This document shows, piece by piece, positions 12,601 to 22,230 of a stretch of DNA of 64,000 nt. The stretch lies in assembly GCF_031877795.1 (NCBI RefSeq), contig NC_133932.1:38640180-38704179 (forward strand), written 5' to 3'. The DNA is from Strix aluco. Its lineage: Eukaryota > Chordata > Aves > Strigiformes > Strigidae. The notes beneath the pieces were generated by a model. It saw only the letters and a program-made list of their open reading frames with translations. It was not told where the DNA came from and searched no databases. The position numbers and the translations under genes are program-made. Position 1 is the first letter of the stretch. The number at the start of each line of letters is the position of its first letter.

Positions 12601-15600
12601 TCGCAGTTCCATGACAACTGCTTCTTCACAGAGATGAGACCTTACTGGCCTGTGTTTGCTTGTTAAGTTTGGGGGTGTGAATGAAAAGTTGTCTTTCAGC
12701 GCTTGGACGTTGTGATTCTGCATGTCACTTTCAAATGTATACCACCACCCCGAATGTCAAGATCACAGATTACAAGAGACCCCGTAAAATTCAGGACCTA
12801 TACTTTTGTTCCGAGGCAGGATCAATTACACCTTGGTCTCAGAAGAGGTCTTCTCAGTTCCCCAGTGATACACAGCCTCCACAGTTTCAACAAGAAACTG
12901 CTACAGTATTTTAAAATACCCTCTTAAAATGGCTTTCCTAACTTATAACTTGCACCCCTCTTGTTACAACTGAAGATCATTACTCCTCATCCTTCATAGC
13001 ACAGACATGGAGAACAGATGATTTCACTGTTCCTAACAGCAGGGCATTTCTTAAACTTATTTGAAGACATATTATATTCCTTTTCTTCCGCATTTCCCTT
13101 TTTCCCATTCTGTTATTTAGGCTATACAGTCAGAGGAGTCCCTTCACCTGTCCTAATGGGCTATATTTTCTACAACTATGATCACACTGATGTGTGATTT
13201 TTGTTCCTCTAAGGACTACAGATTCTACACCATCAGGTTACTGGAGTGAGTTCCCCAGCCAAAAAATAGTGCATCTGTCAGCTAATCTTAAGAGGGAAAA
13301 GGAACAAAGTGATGTCCCCTCGCATCCACTGATGGGATTTTGTCATCATTGCAGTGAATAGCTAACCCAAAAAGTAACTTTAACCCATAAATTGAAAAGA
13401 CACATCTCGGGGGAGGTTCACCAAGAGGATACAAATCAAACCTGGGCTTTGTTGACACATTTTACGAGACATGGCCAATTGCTTTAAAGCAAGCACAGAA
13501 TGATCTGTTCCAGGACCAGAGTCTCACAAATTGTCTCACTATTCTTCTGCAGAAAGTCTTCTGGAGAGGTTCTGCTCATACACTTTGTAGGTCTGAAGCT
13601 GAATGGCATGCACATCAAATGGCAGTCCATAGTTTAGCCCTTACTCAAACAATCAAGGCATCTGCTATGAAAGACTGTCAATGGAATGTGGCTTCTAAAA
13701 TAGAGCCAAGGGCAGAATATCAGCTTTGAAGCCATGACAATAATTTTAACACAAGAGGTAGCTAGCAATATAGAGAATGCATTAAAAATGATCTTTCTCA
13801 CCACAGAGTTGAGGAAAAACTAGGACAGCAATAGGTGTGCTCCCCTTGATTTGAAGGGAACAGATGAGGGAAAGCAAAGTGTAAGCTCACCATGAAAGAT
13901 TATTGTGAGGGAGACAAGCCTGATCCTGAGTGGTAGAATATAAGTGAAAAGTCTGTTTGAATGGTATATGAATTATCAACCACAGGCAGAATTAGGAGGA
14001 AACACAACCCTCTTCAGTACTGGCAATTTTCAGCTTAGGCTGATTGGGAGTTGCGGGTATTCAACCCCACAGATGATAGGAACTATTCTACTTAAATCAT
14101 GGTGCCTATAATATAGAAATGTTTCTGCAACTATTTAAGATAGATGAAAAAAATATCTGCAGATCTCTCACAAGTTCCTATGCAATATGTAGTGCTAAGT
14201 GTATTTTATAACACTGCAGTGAAATACTTTTTGAAATAGATTTTTTTTTTTTACATGAACTACCTTTCCAGTGACAATAAACAGCTTTCTTCTGATCTGT
14301 AACAGTTTCTTCCTCAGCAGCATAGGCATGAATAGCAACATGTTGATAAAACCACACTGGGTTATTGAAGGTAATCTAAAAACAAAATAGAAGCATGGAG
14401 AAGACAAGACAGTTTTGGCAGGAAATCAACTGACAGGAACATAGAATTAAGTGTTTTTAGAAACCAAACAGACACCAGTAAATATTGCAGTAACATTTAA
14501 TTAACTCAGCCCAACACAGAGACAATTACATCAACTACAAAAATGTAGCACATTCTGCAGTATCCACCACATAAACCAGGTCCTGAATTTTCACCTACCA
14601 TCTAGTAGCTGAAAAGTCTGTCTAGACTAATTGAGTGAATGCTCCCCATTCTTTGGGGCAGGAATGTGTCTGCTAATGTATTTCTGTTGATTTATTTCTT
14701 TGGTATATTTTCACCTTCTCCCCTCCGCTTCTACCTGCTCCTACTCACGAGAAGGCTATGAGGGCAGTGCAGGTAATTCCAACAGAAATGGGAAGGCTAC
14801 ACAATGATTAAACTGAATTAGGTGTTATGGACACAGCACTCCACGAGTCAGTACTTATGTGACAAGGGGGACTAAACCTTAATTAGCCACTGCCTCACTC
14901 CACAAAAATCCACACCTGCAGAGTGAAAGTAGACTGCATATTGCATTTTCTTCAAGTAACACAGGGTGTCATTCAACTGCATACTAAAATCAGTCGCAAT
15001 TCTAAGTATTCCTCTCAGTTCCCAATAATTTAACCCCTTAACCTCTCTGCTGTGCTGCCACAATTTTGTAAGGCTACACCTTGAATTGGGACAAGGAAAT
15101 AATCTGTCTTTCAGCCAAATCAAAATAATGGGGAGAGGAAGTGGGAAACAGGTGAAACTCCTTTGGCTGATATTGCCACTGCTGATAATGTACAGTTTAT
15201 TCAAATTTAAACAGCATAGGTTTTTTTTAAAGAAAAATACATACATAAAAAAAATTTATTTAGTATTATCTGCTTTTAATCATCCTAATCTTAGTAGAGT
15301 GGATTAAACTAAGCTGCTAGGCATTCTGTGTGCAGAACAGAGCATTCACATGAGGAGTTAATGCAGCAAACTGCTGCATTTTAAATTCATACTCCAATGT
15401 ATTTCACAATAGTTCCCTCAGGGAGACAAGCCCTTATTTCCTCTGAAGGGCTTGAAACATGATCTGAGAGATCCAAGGTCTTGTGTATATGAAAACTTAT
15501 AGGCATATTAAGGTGAATCAACTAAAAGTATTGAGCTAGACAGTGATGGAAAACCTCTTCACTTCTTAATCACAGTAACCATATGGGGGTTAAACCCGTT

Positions 15601-18600
15601 TTAATTTGTTGGCACCATCTCTAAGTGTTTTGCTGGAATTTTCCTGAATATTTCTTTATATGTAAATAGGAGAGAAGTTTTTGGGGCCGTTGCCTGAGTC
15701 AGAAGCTTTACCTTTGGGGAAACTGAATCTGACACAGCAGGAGGCACACAAGTGTCAGGGGAAGCTGTATGGGTGATTTTCAAAGAGAATTATATTCATA
15801 ACTGTGGGAACATATTTGCAGGAGGGTGGGAAAGGTAAGCAGTTTTCCCTGCCCTCAAAGTTCTCCTCTTTCACAGTGTGCCCTACCCCACCTCCTGGGT
15901 CTGGTCTAGCCTGCCTACTAAGTTGGGAAACATTCTTTTAATTAATAAAATTCACAACATAGTTTGAACTTGAAAAAACATGTATAAAAAGATTTAGCAA
16001 AATGCTATGAACTAAAGGATTCCATCAGCCAAAACTGCCCACTTACATAAATAAAAAATGGAACATGAAATGGGAAGATTTTCTTCTCTTTAAGCATGTT
16101 TTTCAAAAGACTGTGCTTACTGACAGGTGCAGCAAAATCAGATTCTGAGGGCTTTGAGGTTTTTCTGAATCTCTTCATTTTTAAAATAAAGAGATCAGTC
16201 ATGGCAGTATGTGAGTAAAGACTAATTGGTATGTATTAAAAAGCATTAATAACAAAAATAACTACTGTAAGAAATATGATTCCTATAAGGTATGAGACAT
16301 AATGGCAGTAAGATTTGTTTGCAAAAATAGTTTGTTATCAAATTATGCAAACAATCCAAAAGCTATCATAAATAATGGTCTGTATTATATGTTTAGGATT
16401 ATAGCTTTTAAAAGAAGAGAATGGGGTACTTGAATGCATAATCCACTAGTAAATAAAAGCCCTTATTTACAGAGATAAAGTTTCTCACAGATTGACTTAA
16501 CAGAATTACCTCTCTCTCTCTAAACTTCACACTCAGATTTTTATATTGTTCCTTACTTCATGTAAAGAAAAATTAATGAAAATAGAGGTATCAAAGCATT
16601 ATGTGAATATAGATATTCTAAATTCAGAGCTAAAAGAGCCAAATGGATATTTCTAGACATTCTGTCCAGTAATTACAGATGAGGAGGCACTCACCTTTTA
16701 TATATGCTATGGCACAAAGAATCTGTAAGCTGAAATTTTAAGAAGAAACTGAAAATAACTTTAGACCTCGTAAGGAGAAGGTTAGCAAAGCAAAGCATAG
16801 ACTATAACCACCGTCAGAAAACAAAAGTAATTTCACTCCATCACTGCAATATATTTACTCAAACACCACACTCTTTCTAGTTCAACAATGTGATGCACAT
16901 GAGGGATACAATACCTATGTAAAGCAGCCTGATGTTCCCTTGCATGGAAATACTTTCATCCTCATTAGTGTTTGTTTATAACCTCAAAAAGCATAGTTTA
17001 TGTCATTTACTTTATCACAACTTTGGTATGAAAAAGTCACAGATAACAGAGAAATAGGATCGAAGGATGATAACTCATGAATCATTGAAAGGCCTAGAGA
17101 GACATAAGAAAAAAAGAATCAAAGGACTTTGAAAAACATTAAAGTTTTTGTTTTGATTTGTAGTTCAACATTACTAAACCTACATCAGATTTGCCTATAT
17201 GAGGTTTGCAGAATTGTTTAGTTTTACAGTTTCTCTGATTTCCACATTTCAGTTGTTTCTTCTTCACCAATATTTTATTTGTTTTCAGTTATATCACAAC
17301 GCAAATGAAACGAGAAAACTCATACAACATGAAAAAATTAATGTAGATCAAACATACAATTTTCCTGCACTACTTCTTTCTCTAAAAACTATCTTGCTCA
17401 ACAGTTACACAAAAGGAGATGGTAAGAAAATGTCACCTGCAAAGCATCACACTTGTGGATGCAAAGGTAATGCTCACTACCCGTAAATAACAGCTGAGGT
17501 TCTGGGGCCAACTGTGACCAAGAAAGTGCCTCCCTATAATGTCATATCAATATGAAGCCACTTTTGATCGGGAATGAACACCTCCAAGAAACAGAAAAAA
17601 AATTTATATAGGTAGCACTATTTATGTTAACATTGTCAAAAAAAGATAGCAACTGCTAATCATCTTGGTTTACTTGATACGGAAATAGCACAGTCAAAAT
17701 GGAATGGATAATGATTTTATTTGATACAGGACACTTAAAAGTGGTCAAGTTGAAACCAATCTTGGCCACATTTGAACATCAAACTTATATGAACAGCCTG
17801 TTGCAAACATCTGATTTCTGTCCCAGTAAAAAAAAAAACCAACAAACAACAAACTTTTCCAATTGATTGAGGAAACATCAGATATTCTGTTGCCTTTCTT
17901 CAGACAAACAGTAAACACTCTGGACCTGTCTACAAACTACCAAGTTCATTAATTTATCATTAAAATGGGTATATTAAAGTTTTACATATATGCTCTTAAA
18001 ACACAAGAGAAGTTGCGTCTTTGTCAAAAAGATCATTTTAGTCACCACAGAGGGAAAGAAAATTTGAATTTGAGGTCGCAGATGTTATGCAGATATGTTG
18101 TTTACGTTTTTGTGAATGCTACTGTATTAATTGTCATGTATTACTTACAAAGATAGCGGGAAACATTGTTCAGAGGTAAGATTGAGCAGAAATTCCCAAT
18201 AGCGAGTCAAATCCAAAGAATGATAAGGTAAAGTTAGAAAAGGAAATAAAATGGCAACACCTCAATGTATTTCACTTACATCACAATTCTCCCAATGGCA
18301 AACAAACTCCTCTGAAGTCTTCGGTAACTGATGGCAGCTACGGCTGTTCTGCAAACACTCTGGCAAATCGCGGTGCAATGCTCGTAACTGAGAGCCTATG
18401 AATTTCAGTTTGGTGTGGTAACTGTGAAAATTGGCATGTGTTGTCAGCTGTCTGGGATCTTTTGCCTCAAATTCACAACTTCTCCAACAGCACCGGTACT
18501 GCTCTAAACACAGGAAAGAAGTAACATTTTACAGAACACTGCATGAAATCTGCAACCATGGGCCACAACAGTGAGAATGCCAATAGTACTTACATTTGCA

Positions 18601-19775
18601 ATAACTTCACAATGTGTAAGTAACCTTAGCAGAGGTTCTTCTAAGCAGAGAAGCTGGTAATTGCTATCTACTGATAATGCACTAGATAAAACTTGCAAAT
18701 CTCAGTGGCAGATTTTCCACTGTCTCGCAACTGCAGCAATACTAGAGTGCCTTGTACCTTAAAACGCAACTTTTTGTAGAAAGGCGCTTCATAGATTAAA
18801 TAGGAGAGTTTTGTAAAAATAAGTATTTTCTTAGGTATATACTATGACACTCTTCAGCTTAGGTCACAGAGACATTGTTAATGTTGGTCCAATTCTACTT
18901 TTTTCACCTTTAATTAAAACTAATTCACCTTTAATTAAAATGTCTACACCTGTAATTACATTTGATTACAGTGTTAAGAATAAAGAGCAGGATACACAAG
19001 AGCCAAAATAGCTATATTAAAAAGTCTAGTATATTATTGTTATTACATCCACAGAGACTGCCTGTAATTTTCTGCAGAATCGGATTTTTTTGTTTTCCTT
19101 TTAAGTACATTTAATACTATTAAAAAGATGTAACATACAATACCCATCATAAAATAACACCAGGTATGTATCCAAATAAGGCAAATACCGTACAAACAAT
19201 AAAAGTTTTCATTTTTCTGTAAACATTCATACAAGTTATACTTTAAACTTAGAATTCATAAGCAGCAAGCCAGTTCCCTGAAAGGGAAGAACTCTGCCAT
19301 TCAAAAAACAATTTGCTAAAATCTGTTTTAGACAATTGCACCTGCTGAGGCCCTAATCTTAGAAAAAAAAATCCTCGCAGAAGTTCTCATGACATCACCT
19401 CTCCAGTCTCTTTCCATATTAGTAATAACTATCAATACAAACAAAAATCTAGGACAATCAGATATGAAGCAAAAAGCAGGTATAAGCCCTTGTCTAAGGG
19501 CTTCATGGAGCTGAGCCTTAGTAAAGCAAAGGTGCAAGTAAACTGAAGGCAGTATTATTTCCTAGGCTAGGAACAATCTTCCAAAGTGCAACATAATCTG
19601 TGTGACAGATGAGACATAAATGACCTGCTGTTTCCAGGGGGTGCTGTAGGTACTCTTCCAAGTGTTCTGCAATGTGATTACAAAATTCCTCCATGCATTT
19701 CCCCACAAAGCAGCATTCTTTCCATTCACATGGTAATATCAATTCAGCGTTCTTAAATTTGCTTCCAGGGGCCAT
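3483..19775 (-). CDS. HINFP-like zinc-finger gene (histone H4 transcription factor-like)
   Basis: Nine coding exons join in frame: 19625-19775, 18280-18503, 14264-14375, 10358-10510, 9345-9422, 6583-6703, 5426-5564, 4517-4632, and a last exon from 3881. The protein is 421 residues if the last exon is read straight to TAG at 3710, or 448 if a 146-nt intron (3693-3838) is removed and translation ends at 3483. It carries ten zinc fingers at about residues 16-39, 55-77, 119-141, 159-181, 189-209, 219-239, 245-266, 274-294, 302-325 and 335-356. Fingers 1-4 and 9 have C-x4-C spacing, as in HINFP, and finger 5 ends H-x3-Q as in human HINFP. Landmark identities with human HINFP (from memory) include VVACPxCGGMF, ERLLRDHMR and YHTKLK. 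HINFP binds CGGAC-core sites and activates histone H4 genes at the G1/S transition with NPAT. This gene shares about 60% of residues with HINFP over fingers 4-5 and about 43% over fingers 8-9, so it looks like a paralog rather than the ortholog. No phylogeny could be run. Confidence 0.88.
3693..3838 (-). other. candidate 146-nt retained/short intron in the HINFP-like last exon
   Basis: Donor GCA|GTATGT and acceptor TACTTTTCACACAG| give an exact in-frame junction between LILA and LQPWSP. Length 146 is not a multiple of three, which accounts for the two frames. Its own sequence stays open in the upstream frame until the last few codons. Confidence 0.45.
3710..3881 (-). CDS. HINFP-like last exon, unspliced reading
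   Basis: The TTATTCCCTTAG acceptor at 3882 completes a split Arg codon and opens [15 protein letters not shown], aligned with RYKEHEDGYMRLQLV of human HINFP. The frame stays open to TAG at 3712-3710. The stretch after LILA ([13 protein letters not shown]) still resembles human VRYESVELTQQLL at several positions, which argues that at least part of it is truly coding. Confidence 0.7.
4517..4632 (-). CDS. HINFP-like exon 8 (finger 10)
   Basis: Acceptor TTCTTTCCAAG, donor CAG|GTATGT. Encodes residues 327-364, with C2H2 finger [10 protein letters not shown]...HLRKAH. This matches the last finger of human HINFP (YKCHVCDKCF...HLRKKH). Confidence 0.9.
5426..5564 (-). CDS. HINFP-like exon 7 (fingers 8-9)
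   Basis: Acceptor GTTTTCAG, donor GTA|GTGAGT. Encodes residues 280-326: the second half of finger 8 ([14 protein letters not shown]) and all of finger 9, which has C-x4-C spacing (CDVEGC) and H-x4-H. Confidence 0.93.
6583..6703 (-). CDS. HINFP-like exon 6 (finger 7, start of finger 8)
   Basis: Bounded by TTTTCTAG and GG|GTAAGA, with both ends in split codons that restore frame with exons 5 and 7. Encodes [11 protein letters not shown]...HIIFRH and the CHLC of finger 8. Found by following splice phase, since it has no useful ATG. Confidence 0.92.
9345..9422 (-). CDS. HINFP-like exon 5 (finger 6)
   Basis: Encodes residues 214-239 with [12 protein letters not shown] and recognition helix [10 protein letters not shown], nearly identical to human [15 protein letters not shown]. 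Donor CATG|GTAAGT, acceptor TTAACTTCAG. Confidence 0.95.
10358..10510 (-). CDS. HINFP-like exon 4 (fingers 4-5)
   Basis: Encodes residues 163-213, the best conserved exon: [18 protein letters not shown] matches human KVVACPTCGGMFANNTKF. Finger 5 ends H205-x3-Q209 rather than His-His, as in human HINFP. Donor A|GTAAGT. Confidence 0.95.
10511..14263 (-). other. intron 3 of the HINFP-like gene, with a GC-richer patch
   Basis: No exon or CR1 seen. Around 12,040-12,720 the base composition becomes visibly GC-richer, with CCTG repeats and an open frame of 129 codons on the minus strand (12,334-12,723) that shows no recognisable protein features. It may be an old unclassified repeat. Confidence 0.4.
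14264..14375 (-). CDS. HINFP-like exon 3 (end of finger 3, start of finger 4)
   Basis: Acceptor TTTGTTTTTAG, donor AAAG|GTAGTT. Encodes [18 protein letters not shown] and ends AVYCHWK, aligned with human SFDNPEWFYRHVEAH and VVLCGWK. Confidence 0.9.
14376..18279 (-). other. intron 2 of the HINFP-like gene
   Basis: AT-rich sequence; I see no exon, CR1 copy or structured element. Confidence 0.5.
18280..18503 (-). CDS. HINFP-like exon 2 (finger 2, start of finger 3)
   Basis: Acceptor TTCCTGTGTTTAG, donor GAT|GTAAGT. Encodes residues 51-125 without any Met. Key strings are [23 protein letters not shown] and FVCHWENCD, matching human FSCLWQECGF, HVYFHCYHTKLKQ and FLCLWEHCE. Confidence 0.93.
18903..18940. 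repeat. 17-bp direct repeat, period 21
   Basis: TTCACCTTTAATTAAAA occurs at 18,903 and again at 18,924, in intron 1 of the HINFP-like gene. Confidence 0.8.
19625..19775 (-). CDS. HINFP-like exon 1 (start codon, finger 1)
   Basis: The ATG at 19775 has a good Kozak context (GCAATGG) and sits three nt after an AG acceptor, so a 5' UTR exon lies upstream. Encodes residues 1-50 with finger [18 protein letters not shown]...HIAEH (human LQCEWGSCSFVCSTMEKF). The donor CAG|GTCATT is weak but is the only nearby site that keeps phase with exon 2. Without splicing the frame would run on to 19,518. Confidence 0.82.
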
Positions 19776-21790
19776 TGCCTAAAATTTTGAGAAGCAGAGT
19801 GAAGTATTAGTTATATTACATTTCCGTAAAGTTCTCTTGTAAAAATAGCAGTTAAGATTACAGGCTCCTAAGATGACATGAATGGGGTTTTTATTTTTTA
19901 ATTACTAGATACGTTATTTTAAGAATCTAAGACCATATTTTGTAAACATTTACACCCTGCCAGAAGCCGCAAGTTGTAACATTTTCATTACAACCATACA
20001 GTAAGAGTCCTACGATCACCATCCCAAACATCTGCTGAGGATGCCTTTATTGTAATTGACCTCCACAGCATTACTGTAAAACCTCTGTCCACATAGAAAG
20101 CCAAAGTAACCATTACTTTGTTAGTGCAATTCCACAGTCACTTTAGCCTGACATCAGTGTGGGCTCCCACCGAACAGGGCTGGTTCCATTCACCCCTGCT
20201 TGCTCTTCTCAAGATCCAGCTCGAATTGGCACAGTCAGCCACTAAACTGATGAGAAAACGGATCCAACTGAAAGCTAATTCTTGGGGGGAATGATGGACG
20301 GATGGCTAAATCAGTTTTCTGCTCAACTGCATGGATGTTTGTATCAGTATAAAGGAAGCAACAGGAATATAAACCAAGGAGAAATATTGCCACTGCTTTT
20401 TTATGACTCTGAACAGATACAACAATAGCAAACTTTATTAAAAACTACTGGCCCGTTCTCAGTGGTTTTCCACCCCCCTACTCTTCCCTGTGTTACTAGC
20501 TTCAAAGATCTGCCAGTTCAGCTGCTCAGAGCACCACTCCCTAACTTACATTATTCCCAGCAATCCGGATTAGTTTTTAAGAGTTTAAATAGCCTCCAAG
20601 CAGATCAGCTGATGGATCTCAGTCAGCAGCAGACTTTGGAAGGATGATGGTAACAAGCAGCTGTGAGGAGATTCTTCATTTTCTCATCAACACGTACAGA
20701 CCTGGAAGACAAACTCTGCCCAATAGCCTAAAGCATCAGTATAAAAGTCTGACTGTGTCTTCCCTGATGCTCTTACTGATTCTAGTGATTAAAAAAGTCA
20801 GGCACTGACATAATACCGGGTTCAAAAAAAAATATAAAATAGTGCGCAAGTGAAAAAGCGTGCAGGAGTAGTCAGAATGCCAACTCAGTGTTAAGTAGAC
20901 ACTGTCAACATAACTGCCAGTATCTTTGTACTTCCTGCTACTAAAAATACCAATTTGGAAGCGTTCCCCCACCAGCAAGTTCATTACCAGGAAGCTTCTG
21001 AGAGAACTGATGGTATTAGATTGCAAGTGGGACTCCTCTCACTTTGTAACAGTTTAATCTAAACTGCTACAACCAACCCTTTTATTTCATCAAGGCCCCA
21101 TCTTCCTGACCCGAAGCAGGGAACGCCGGCAGCCCTGCAGACAGGCTGAGAGGTACCATGGTTACCATTTATGCTGCACATTAAATAATCCATTGTCAAG
21201 TACTAATAAAGTTATTCCAGACACGGTATTAACCCTACTAGGACAAAATATTTCAAGTCATCATTATTCTAACTGACCAATGCCAGTATCCACAATATCC
21301 TAACGAGCAGACCGGCCTACGGGTAAAAACGACCGGAGGGAAAACTCGGGGAGCGACCTCGAGCTCCTCCCGTCCATAATGACACGGGCCCTCAGCGCCT
21401 CCCCCTTCCCCCCGCTGCCTCCACACCCCCCCCCCAGCCGCCTACAGACCCCCCCCACCTCTGCGGCCCCCCTCAGCCGCTGACGGCCGGGGCCAGCCCC
21501 TTCCCGGGCAGCGAGGGCCTCTGCCCGCCGGGCAGGACGGGGGGGCGCTGCCCCGGGGCCCGGGCAGGTCCGAACGCGCCCCAAGGCGGGGAGCGAGCCG
21601 GGCTGTGCCCTCACAGCGGGGCGGGAACGGGCGCCCTCGGGTCGCCGCCGTCCTTCTCCCCCCGGGCAGAGGCGGAGCGGTGGCCGGGCGCCGCGTTTCC
21701 ACGGCGCTCCCCTCCCGCGGGTGGAGCCGGGCGGTGCCCCGCGGGGATAAGGCCCGTGGTTCTGCCCGAGGCGGTGCGCGCGGGGCCCGC

Positions 21791-21806
21791 CGGCCGTTAA
21801 CGGCCG
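21791..21806. promoter_or_regulatory. perfect 16-bp palindrome with paired MYB-type sites
   Basis: CGGCCGTTAACGGCCG equals its own reverse complement. Its centre CCGTTAACGG holds a TAACGG core (MYB-family consensus YAACKG) on each strand. Confidence 0.6.
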
Positions 21807-21850
21807 CTGCGCGGGGGCAGCCCCAGAGGCCGATTTCCCTCTTTTCAAAG

Positions 21851-21866
21851 CCCCCCCCCCCCCCCC
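21851..21866. repeat. C16 homopolymer
   Basis: Sixteen consecutive C on the plus strand inside the CpG island (G16 on the transcript strand). Shorter C runs at about 21,426-21,456 accompany it. Confidence 0.9.
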
Positions 21867-22230
21867 GCTGAGGTGTTTCCCCGCGGTGAGCGGCGCCCGC
21901 GGCGGGCGGCTGCCTGTGCCGGCGCGGACGCACCTTCGCCGGACTCGGCCCGTTTTGCTTCCTCCGTGGCGCCGGCTAGCGCGGCCCCGCGGCCCGGGGA
22001 GCCTCCCTCCGGGGTCACCTCGGAGGTGAAAGGTGTCGCGTCTCGCAGGACCCCCCCGCAGAGCCGTCGGGCTGCGTCTGGTGCTGGAGCCGGGGCTGAA
22101 CCGCCCCCTCCCCAGCAGGAATGGGGGAGCTGCTGGGGGGAGCCCAGTGTCCAGAGGAGAAGGGAAGCAGGCGGGGGGCTGCAAAGGTGTTTCAGGTGGA
22201 TAAAACACATCGTCCTAGGACTGCTGTTGT

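Larger units (their letters stand above)
21300..22230 (-). promoter_or_regulatory. CpG island, probable promoter of the HINFP-like gene
   Basis: About 930 bp of very GC- and CpG-rich DNA, abruptly bounded by AT-rich sequence. It lies 1.5 kb upstream of the first coding exon, whose ATG exon begins with an acceptor, so a non-coding first exon should start here. No TATA box seen. Visible motifs include an E2F-like TTCCCGCC (minus strand, near 21,617-21,624), a 16-bp palindrome with two MYB-type TAACGG cores (21,791-21,806), two CGGAC cores (21,925 and 21,940) and long C runs. Plus-strand initiation is also possible. All long open frames here are products of low stop-codon density. Confidence 0.8.

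Noticed and set aside
12334-12723. 129-codon minus-strand open frame as a protein gene
   Set aside because: No splice partners, no family resemblance, and located within an intron of a well-supported gene.
19518-19624. Possible continuation of HINFP-like exon 1 (a string with LWK resembling finger 2)
   Set aside because: Finger 2 is found intact in the next exon at 18,280-18,503, so this stretch is intron read-through and the similarity is chance.
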